From Pinus tabuliformis (taxonomy: Eukaryota; Streptophyta; Pinopsida; Pinales; Pinaceae), in the NCBI GenBank assembly GCA_031772625.1, contig CM062815.1, forward strand, positions 121,133,977-121,197,976: DNA of 64,000 nt. Reading direction: 5' to 3'. Below the pieces are notes generated by a model, which saw nothing but the letters and a program-made list of their open reading frames with translations, searched no databases and had not been told where the DNA came from. Position numbers and translations under genes: made by a program. This document shows, piece by piece, positions 38,405-47,000 of this stretch (position 1 is the first letter of the stretch; every line of letters begins with the position of its first letter).

Positions 38405-38543
38405 CTTATATAATAAATTTCGCTATCACTATTACTCGCCTCACATCTAGGTTTTCTGAAGTCCCTTGAAAGACTCGTGAATTTGTGGAGCAGCGATATT
38501 GCTATCAACAATATATACAACGAAGAATTGTCGCAATTGAAAG
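38405..38543 (+). promoter_or_regulatory. Promoter and non-coding first exon of the ParB-methyltransferase gene
   Basis: TTATATAATAA at about 38406 is a TATA box facing right. An exon ending at 38543 (ATTGAAAG, then GTAAGTAC) has a consensus donor. The next good acceptor (polypyrimidine, TTTTTTTTAG) is at 40714, five bases before the ATG at 40719. The first intron would therefore be about 2.17 kb and contain the whole C/G-rich block. Confidence 0.5.
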
Positions 38544-38693
38544 GTAAGTACAATTATTTTTTCGAAATTTTCATATTAAATTACTTTAATGAAAAATATT
38601 TTTTTTTTAAATTAAAAAATTTTCCAAGCCAATTTTTTTTTTTTTTTTTACCACATGGTGAATCGGTAACTGTCTAGCCTAATCTTGCTATTT

Positions 38694-40222
38694 ACCCCAC
38701 CCCGCCCGCCACACCTCCCCCCTTCTCCAACCCCTGCCCCCCTAACTCCCTCCCCCTCCCCATATTTTTTTTTAAATTAAAAAATTTTCCAACCCCACCC
38801 CACCCCGGGCCCACCCGGCACCCGCTCCCACCCCGGCCCCCCTGCCCATCCCACACCCCACCCCGGGCCCACCCGGCCCCCCTGCCCATCCCACCCGCCC
38901 CTCCTCCCTCCCCGGCACCCCCGCCTACCCCGCCCCCACCCGGCGCACGGCCCAACACCGCTCGCCCCTCCCCCTCCCCGGCACCCCTGCCCCCACCCAG
39001 CGCACAGCCCAACCCCGCCCGCCCCCGCCCCCTCCCCGGCACCCCTGCCCGCCCATCCTCCACCTGGCGCACGGCCCACCCGGCGCCAACCCCCGCCCCG
39101 GCCCACCGGGCCACCCCAGCCCCCACCCCCGGCTGGGCCGGCCACCCCCGCCCGGGCCGCCCCCTCCCCCCCCCGGCCCCCCCTGCCCGGGCCGGCCACC
39201 CCCGCCCGGGCCGCCCCCTCCCCCCCTGCCCGGGCCGCCCCCCCCGCCCGAGCCGCCCCCTCCCTCCCCCGCCCGGCCACCCCCGCCCGGGCCGCCCCCT
39301 CCCCCCTCCGGCCCCCCCTCCGCCCGGGCTGCCCCGCCCCCCTCCCCCTCCCTCCCCCGCCCGGCCACCCCCGCCCGGGCCGCCCCACCCGCCTCCCCCT
39401 CCCCCTCCCTCCCCCGCCCGGCCACCCCCTCCCCCCCCACGGCCCCCCCCCGCCCGGGCCGCCCCACCCCCCTCCCCCTCCCTCCCCCGCCCGGGCCGCC
39501 CCACCCCTCCCGCCCCTCCCCCCCCCCCACCCCCTCCCCGGCCCTGCCGCCCACCCCGCCCGCCCTTCCCCCTCCCCCGCCCCCTCCCCGGCCCCGCCGC
39601 CCAGCCCGCCCGCCCCTCCCCCTTCCCCGGCCCCGCCCGCCCCTCCCCCTCCCCCGACCCCGCCGTCCACCCCGCCCGCCCCCTCCGCCCGCACAGGGCC
39701 ACCCCCGGGCCGCCCCGCTCCGCCCCGGCGGGGGGGCGCGGGGGGGCGGCCCGGGCGGGGGAGGCCGGGCGGGGGAGGGAGGGGGAGGGGGGTGGGGCGG
39801 CCCGGGCGGGGGGGGCCGGGGGGGGAGGGGGCGACCTGGGCGGGGGTGGCCGGATGGGGGAGGGAGGGGGAGGGGGAGGGGGGTGGGGCGGCCCGGGCGG
39901 GAGTGCCCGGGCGGGGGAGGGAGGGGGGAGGGGGAGGGGGGAGGGGCGGCCCGGGCGGGGGTGGCCGGGTGGGGAAGGGAGGGGGAGGGGGAGGGCGGTG
40001 GGGCGGCCCGGGCGGGGGTGGCCGGGCGGGGGAGGGGGGAGGGCGGCCCGAGCGGGGGTGGCCGGGCGGGGGGCCGGGGGTGGAGGGGGCGGCCTGGGTG
40101 GGGTGGGGCGGCCCGGGGCGGGGGAGGGGGGCGGAGGGGGGTGGGGGGGGCGGGCGGGGGTGGCGGGGGAGGGGGGGGACGGGGGGGGTGGGCGGGGGGG
40201 GGGGGGGGAGGTGGGGGGGGGT

Positions 40223-40277
<55 letters not shown>

Positions 40278-40620
40278 GGGGGAGGGGGATGGGGGGGTGG
40301 GCGGGGGACCGGGGGGTGGGGGCCAGCCCGGCCGGGGGAGGGGGGTGGGGCGGCCCGGGCGGGGGTGGCCGGGGGGGGTTGGGGCGGCCCGGCCGGGGGA
40401 GGGAGGGGAAGGGGGTGGAGGTGCGGGGTGGGAGGGGGCGGCCCGGGGGGGGAGGGAGGGGGAGGGGGTGGGGCGGCCGGAGGGGCAGGGGGGCGGGGCG
40501 GCCCGGGCGGGGGGAGGGGTGGCCGGGGCGGCCCGGGGGGCCGGAGGGGGAAGGGGGCGGGGCGGCCCGGGCGGGGGGCCTAGGGGTGGGCTGGGGGGCG
40601 GGTCGGGGGAGGGGGAGGGC
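38694..40620. repeat. C-rich to G-rich strand-switch block
   Basis: About 1.9 kb is nearly pure G+C. The left half, 38694 to about 39726, is C-rich on the plus strand, with degenerate CCCGCCCGGGCCGCCCC and CTCCCCCTCCCTCCCCC units of roughly 50-60 bp. The right half, about 39727-40620, is the reverse type, G-rich, with a G run of more than 40 near 40230-40276. The centre reads GCTCCGCCCCGGCGGGGGGG. The block could fold as a giant hairpin or as many G-quadruplexes and i-motifs. It sits inside the first intron of the methyltransferase gene. Surrounding DNA is about 30 percent GC. An assembly or fold-back read artefact must be considered. Confidence 0.85.
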
Positions 40621-40718
40621 AATTTTGATTATACAAATAAAAAATTTATGGTATATTTTTGTTGTTAATTTAAGTTAATATGTTTTTTTATTTACTAATT
40701 TGTGTTTTTTTTAGGAAA

Positions 40719-43700
40719 ATGGCATCAAGGAAAATTTCTGTGAATCTTTCTGGAGCAAGGAGTCTTAAAGGTGTATCTTCAAAAAACGTTGGTGAATGAA
40801 CTCCACCTAAGCTCATACCTACAAATATGTCAACTGCTTTAAGTGATAAGAAGCTAATCTCAGATTGGAAAAGTTCAAAAGAGGTGAAATTTCCATCAAG
40901 AGCCTGGTATGTGAAAGAAAGAGAGAGCACAACTATGAATATGTATCTATACATTGATACACGCAATAATAATGAAAATTTGGAGGTGATGGGAAAAGTC
41001 ATAGATATGTGTTCGGTACCAAACACTGAAGTTATTTACGTACTTACAAAAGCTGCCAAGTCACATGAAAGGATTAAATACCGACTATCATATTCATTAT
41101 ATGACAGGAGAGAGGTATCTACAAAGTTGTGTAAACAAATCGTAAATGATATGACACAAAACACGGTAAGTATTATTATTTGTATTTTTATTTTGCGTTT
41201 TGAAAATGTCTCGCTATATTTTTTAACTTTGATTATATTAACATATGATATTTTGTTTGGCAGAATTTTGTTGAAAGCTGTTCAATTATGTTGGGAGGCA
41301 TTCATTACATAGAGCATGATATCATGAAAGTTGTCAGCCATTTTTACTCAGTGTCAGAAGAAGATATGCAAAACATGGAAAATGTAGTAATTGATGATGC
41401 TACAAAACTACATCCAAAGAATCAGAAAAAAAGGCCTCTGGTGGATAAATATAGCAAGGGTAAACAAGTTACTTTTGAGGACGATGAAGTTGAAATTGAC
41501 AATGAAGCATATGTTGCCATTACTGAAGATGACATTGAAATTGTGGAAGGTCGTAAAAGACCAAAAGTAACAATGCCCAAGAATAGATCTCTTGAGAATG
41601 TTAAGACGAAAAAAAGTAGAGTTGAAGATCTTGAAGTAGTCATTACCAGCAGTCAAGAACCTAGTGAAACTTCAAAAGAAAGCAGAGAAATCATTACACC
41701 AGGAGCTGATTTAGGTGATGGCATTATCAAAACAAAACAAAATGCCATTCGACAGAATTTGACAAAGAGAAACTTAGTTGATGGTGGTCGTACATTTCAG
41801 TTAAATGTCACACAAATCTATAAGGCAAGTGAAGGACAATGCCAATATCAAGTCAGAAAGCCACATCATCTGCATGTTCACAACTTGAAGACATTGATGA
41901 GGTACAATCCATATGCTCATGTGGCTAGTTATGTGCTTCTTGTTGATCCACTTCAAGTTCCCAACAAAGAAGCATTTGATAAGTCAAAATGTTTTGAATA
42001 CAATTATTATGTGCTTGGGGGGAACCATTCTGTTGAAGCTCAAAGACAATTGATGGAGGAATATCCTAATAACCCACGTTTTGAAACGATGAAATGTATC
42101 ATTTATGCTGGTTTAAATGAAACAGAAGCAAAGTTAGTGGCATGGGATCATAATTCAGATAATGAATATAGGATGTCTATGACTTTGATCCAAAAGGTTA
42201 GATTTATTCATAGTGAATTCCTAGAAAAATGTGGTGGGGATAAGATCAATATTACTACAGATTTCCGAAAGGAATGTTGTATGGAAATAGGCTATCAAAT
42301 TGAAGATAAAGGCAATTCAAAAAATGGAAAAGACAACAGATCTAGCGATTTATTCAGAGGTGTTGATAACATTTTCCAATTGGCATTTAGAACTGGAGAT
42401 ATTTGGAATTTGATTGATGACATTTTTAGCATGTGGGAAGACATTCGCATTAAAAACCAGAGGGTCAGAAAGTCTAAGCCATTGATATGTAGCAACAATA
42501 AATCAGCACCTGAACTGAAGCAACTTCCAGGCGATATGACCATCACGCCTTGGAGGGCGATGCAAGGAGTGAAAGATGAAAAAATTGTCAAAACAATATT
42601 ATCTCGTGTGAAGTCGGGGGAATTATCATTGGAAGAAATGTCTGAAGAATTTCAAAAGTAAGTTTGCTGAATTATTTTTACTTATTTCCAGGATTATAGT
42701 TATCTTTTAACTAAAACATGTTGTTATTGGTAGTATTTGTTATACATATCAGTATATTAACTTTTTCTTACTTTATCTATGCAGTCACAAAGTTTACATG
42801 AAAATTCAGGAACAAATGGTTAAATTGTTGAATGAAGATAGTTGGGATGATGTTGTACGCAACTATCCAGATTCAAGTTCTACATCAACATTGAAAGCTT
42901 TTTATCTTGCATTTAAAAAGGTAACTTGATTTATACATTCAGTTTTAATCATCTGTGTACTATTTTTAATTTAAAACTTACACATACATTTGTTTGTTTG
43001 GTAAAAGATGAAGAAAGAAGATAATGGAGCACCAGACAGTTTCAAGTCTTTTATTGAAAAAATAAAGATTAAAAGACTGAGAAAGCAATGTATTAAGAAT
43101 GTTGAACTTGATCCAACTCTTAATCATTTCATTTGGAATGGGCTAGACACTATTCAATATCAAGAAATACAAGGCGACTGTGAAGACATTGCGAAACTCG
43201 TACCAAAAAGGGATTATGCCCTGGTTATTGCAGATATTCCCCATGGTTTCAATATTCCAAACATTTGCTATGATATTGACCCTTATACTTATCAAGCTTT
43301 TAATAAAGTGGTGGCGGGATTTAAGGAAGTGACGTCATCACCATTATGGAGATTTGTGACATTTCATTCAGCCACACAATTGGCAATGTTATTGTCAAGC
43401 TTCAAGGGGAAAACAAATTCAAGGATGCAGCTTACATGGTAAGATGTTTAAAGATATATTTGATTAATGTTGAAAAATTAATTTATGTACAAGTTAATTG
43501 AACTTTTACTATTTTATGTTACAGGCAAAAGTCAAATCTTCTTGACAATGAAGATCAACAATTTATAAATGACTGTGAGTTCATTCATATTGATAGTTGG
43601 GCAAAAGATGATAGCCATATGTCTATGATTTTTAATCGGGTGGACAAAAAAAGTCATAGCCAAATACTGACTTATGATGCTGTTGTGAGAAAACTAACAT

Positions 43701-44287
43701 ATGAAGACAAAGAAATGAAATGAGAGATAGTTAACATTTATCAGAAACCACAATTATTGATTAACTATCTTATAGACATATGTTCAAATGAAGGAGATTG
43801 GGTTCTGGATTTATTTTCTGGCTCAGGTACGTTTTGCCACATGGAATTGAATTTCAATATGTTCTTTTTTTTAATTAATATGTCATTGTACTAATTTACT
43901 TCATTATTTTTTTGTGCTTGATAATTAGGTACAACACTAGCATGCTGCCTTCAAAAAGGAAGAAATTGCATTGCAATTGAGAAAGATCCATTACAATGCA
44001 ATTTCATTCAGCAAAGAATTAATGCTCTTCAATTTCTTCCAGATGCAATGCAAGAAATTGGGTTGAAGAAAGGGGACTTTAGTGAATCACGTGTGGCAAA
44101 AAAGGCAAAGGAACCCCAACCACCATTACATGGAATGTATGGAAAGACACATATTGGGGGATTTGCAAACATGAAAGACCCATTAGAAGAGGAAAATGAG
44201 CAAAATGAAACAGAAAATATTGTGGAAGAGGACAATGATGAAACTCTAGAGGACGAAGAGTTTGGATTACGTGACATTCTTGATTAA
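40719..44287 (+). CDS. ParB-like domain fused to DNA amino-methyltransferase domain
   Basis: Six coding exons are proposed: 40719-41165, 41264-42657, 42785-42920, 43008-43438, 43525-43826 and 43929-44287. All introns are GT-AG, and the total is 3069 nt or exactly 1023 codons. Residues about 345-475 look ParB-like (MRYNPYAHVASYVLLVDP, YYVLGGNHSVEAQRQL, NETEAKLVAWDHN). Residues 660-1000 carry a methyltransferase fold in beta-class order: ALVIADIPHGFN (about 731, the catalytic-motif position where DPPY or SPPW is usual), then DWVLDLFSGSGTTLACCLQ (about 894) and NCIAIEKDPLQ for SAM binding. Such enzymes modify adenine N6 or cytosine N4. Two in-frame TGA codons occur, at 40797 (before an alternative ATG at 40828) and 43721; both could be decayed CGA. 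Introns rule out bacterial contamination. The role in the transposon is inference. Confidence 0.75.
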
Positions 44288-45098
44288 ATTTAAGTTATGC
44301 TTGTAACTCAAGCTTTGCAATGTTTTGACTTTGACATTTTATGAGAAGAATAAACACTCAATTAGGGTTGTTATACGTTCAATATTGGTAATATGTGATT
44401 TTTGCATTGATTTTTAAGTTAATCATTTTTTTTTGAAAAAAAAGTAGTTATTATTATCTTTTTGACATGAAATTCATAAAAAAAACTATTATTTGACCAT
44501 TTTTAGTTAATATTTTTGTATAAAAATTGTGATTTTGACATGTTAATTCTAGCAAAAAATTATCAAAACGTTTAGTTTTTTTGTTATATTTATGTTAAAA
44601 ATAGTTATTTTTTATGTCCATTGTTAAAAAATGTTGTTTTTTAGAAACAATTATTTCTTGTGGATTGAAAAATTAATTAAGGATGTCTAAATATGTAGAT
44701 TATCTAAAATTCAAACTATCGACTTTCTAATTTAAAAACGCAAAACAATAAAAACCCCACTAAAAAAAAAAAAAAATTAAGATAGAGAACAAGAAAATAT
44801 GAATATAATGACGACTTCAAAAACTATCAAATTTAGAAAATAATTTTTTACATTTCACACACTAGAAAATTTAAAGTCAAAAAATAGGTCTTTTAAAAAA
44901 AGGGTGTGATGCAGAATACTCACTTTTTAAAATCAGGATGAAAATCACTACCATTCACTACCATTCTAAAACTTAATGCACATGAAAAAAATTAAAGTTC
45001 CAAAAACCATGTTCTTAAAAAAACATGTGTATTCTGCATCAACACTTTTGAAAATCGGGTCATTTTTTTGCCACCTCTACAAAACGGGTAACAGTATC
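44288..45098. other. Right subterminal non-coding region of the transposon
   Basis: AT-rich, no gene. It probably includes the polyadenylation region of the methyltransferase gene; AATAAA-like AAGAATAAAC lies at about 44346. Confidence 0.5.
44905..45049. repeat. Right subterminal inverted motif pair
   Basis: GTGTGATGCAGAATAC at about 44904 and its inverse GTATTCTGCATCAACAC at about 45028 share a perfect 12-bp inverted core (GATGCAGAATAC). Read inward from the right end, the AAAAGTGTTGATGCAGAA version resembles the left-end AAAGTGTTGATACTGGAA motifs. This supports the element boundaries and suggests binding sites for the transposase. Confidence 0.6.
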
Positions 45099-45123
45099 AG
45101 TTCCCGTTTCAAAGTTTACATTG
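45099..45123 (-). repeat. Right terminal inverted repeat
   Basis: On the minus strand it reads CAATGTAAAC...ACGGGAACT, 23 of 25 identical to 33121-33145. Outside it the two flanks are unrelated in sequence, as expected at insertion ends. Confidence 0.7.
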
Positions 45124-45440
45124 TTAAAGGCTAAATGCATGTGTGAAGCTGAGTGCAGAAAAGAGTAAATGAACATGCATGCAAACAGTGAGTACAAGAT
45201 TAAGTAAACGGGAAAACAAGTAAGTGTGTGAAGCGAGTTGTCGTAATGATGACCATCAGTGAAGACACAGTGTCATGCATGCAACAACAGTGAGATGCAA
45301 TGAAAAACTTGAAACAATGCTTCTACAAGCTAACATGCATTAAAACAACAACAAATGTTCAATAAAACCAAGCAAACAACACTCACACAAACCGAAATAC
45401 AAAAGGCGATAGAAAAGCAGCAAAAGACATAAAAACTAGA

Positions 45441-45555
45441 CTTACCTGGAAAAGGTTGAGCTGAGTGTGCCGAATGCTCCTAGATGAAATGGGGAAATGA
45501 TAGAGCTCCAAGATCGAAGTGAAGAATGAGCTCTGAAGTGTCAAATAAATAGTTT
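45441..45555 (-). promoter_or_regulatory. Candidate promoter and leader exon of the gene at 30.6-32.6 kb
   Basis: On the minus strand ACTATTTATTTGAC (about 45541-45554) is TATA-like. It is followed by a leader of about 100 nt ending in the perfect donor TTTTCCAG then GTAAGTC (45446/45445). With the transposon removed, this leader lies some 2.8 kb upstream of the minus-strand gene start near 32640, which has a CTCCAG acceptor-like site upstream. The link is inference. Confidence 0.4.
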
Positions 45556-46047
45556 TGATAAGATTGAGGTTTATGACGCGTGTTGGCCCTTGTTTTTAAT
45601 CCAATTTTGCTTAATTAAATACACTTAATTTACATGTTATCCATCCATTTACCATCCATATACACCCTATTTTGACCAATTTATGCATATTCAGGCATAT
45701 GAATTAAGTTTTGCAATTTTTAGATGTTTTTACAAAAATTGGATTTTAAGTGCATTTTTGGATAGGACTAGAAATTCTCGTAATGGCTTCATTGATGTCA
45801 TACTTGCAAGACACATGGGCATGAGCTGAGCACATTTATAGAAATATTGGGAACTAATAATGGATGTGTATCTATTGGTTCGGTCAAACCGAGCTAAAAC
45901 AAGCTCGGTCAACTCTGGTCAAACATGACATGCTGTCTAGAAAATCCCTAGGAAATAGGCCAAAATTAGTGATTTTTGGGATTTTTCAAAATTTTGTGTA
46001 ACTAAATGGGTGGATTCGACTAGGATAGATGGGATTAGGATAGATAA

Positions 46048-46052
46048 GGTTG
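46048..46052. repeat. Target-site duplication, left
   Basis: GGTTG immediately before the left LTR, identical to 63386-63390. Confidence 0.95.
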
Positions 46053-47000
46053 TGTTGATGCCTCGAAAATCACTGCAACAACATTGGGGATAACCACCCG
46101 GTCCGGACCTTAGTACAGCTCCTTTTCCGTTTGGAATAGTGGCTCCGACTGGGGATAATGGGACCAGTTTCCCAAAAGTGGATAAACGGGATGAATGGAT
46201 GATTTATAAACTAAAATAGCGGTGAGCGAATAACCAAAACTATTAACAAGAATACGTAAACTATGATCTATCCCGGGAACTTATTGAGCTTTAAAGTGCA
46301 GCGCTTGATGATCCGTGTCTATAAACAGGCATATAGATGACTCCATTTAACAGACATGGACATTATTTCATTCATGATTACTATGCTTAAATAGTTAAGC
46401 AAAGTGATTAAAGCGATATTACCACACTTATCATTTATATCATTGACATATACATGATTAAAAAGAAAGGCACATCATAAAACATCCAATAGTGGAATGA
46501 ATATAGATCTGTTGTTACAGCGCATGCATATAATCAATAATAGCAAGAATAATCACATAACAATTCATATGAAAGGAATGAATTCAGACATAGATAGAAA
46601 TACCATATGAGCTGCTTGACACTCCCAATATCAATTGCTACTTGTAATTCTTCCTTCAACGCAGAAACATTCTCAACAAAGACAATAGTGCACAATTGCA
46701 TAAAAACTTCCTTGTTGAATTAAGAACAACTGGTCCAGTTTCATAAAAGAATATTGACTGAAGCACAATAGTGCAAACTTCAGTCTTTAGTCTGGTACAA
46801 AACTTTACGACCCCTTCCAAAAAAATGAAAGGGTCTATAAATATTTAGCTAATCTACCTATCTATGAAACAGAAATCCTATTTAATTGGTATCAATCAAT
46901 CTTGATATGATTTTCTTGAGCGATCTAGCAGTCGGCGGCATGATTCGTCAGGTAGGTTGCTTGCCTTTATATCTGAGCTGACTTATCGCAAGCATTGGCT

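Larger units (their letters stand above)
33121..45123. mobile_element. 12-kb DNA transposon with transposase and ParB-methyltransferase genes
   Basis: The outermost 25 bp (33121-33145) and the inverse of 45099-45123 agree at 23 of 25 positions (CAATGTAAA...GGGAACT), forming terminal inverted repeats. Subterminal AAAGTGTTGAT-like motifs lie inside both ends. Two divergent genes fill the body: a minus-strand transposase-like gene and a plus-strand ParB plus DNA-methyltransferase gene. A divergent promoter and a 1.9-kb C-rich/G-rich block lie between them. No reverse transcriptase, capsid, polymerase B or protease was seen, so it is neither a retroelement nor a Polinton. I could not find a clear target duplication, so the exact ends may shift by a few bases. 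Superfamily is unassigned. Only four in-frame stops affect the two genes, so the insertion is relatively recent. Confidence 0.75.

Noticed and set aside
38692-40678. Very long open frames on both strands across the C/G-rich block (up to about 565 residues of G, R, P and A)
   Set aside because: They exist because C/G-only sequence contains no stop codons. Composition is monotonous, several frames are open at once, and the block lies in an intron.
40719-44287. Bacterial or phage contamination as the source of the ParB-methyltransferase
   Set aside because: Five GT-AG introns with preserved phase, AT-rich plant-like flanks and a non-coding first exon make it a eukaryotic gene in this genome.
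33121-45123. Polinton or virus-like origin of the 12-kb element
   Set aside because: No capsid, protein-primed polymerase, protease or integrase gene was seen; only a transposase-like and a methyltransferase gene.
33107-45137. Target-site duplication for the DNA transposon
   Set aside because: Flanks (...CTGAAAAGAA on the left, TTAAAGGCTA on the right) show no convincing direct repeat at the presumed ends, so none is annotated.
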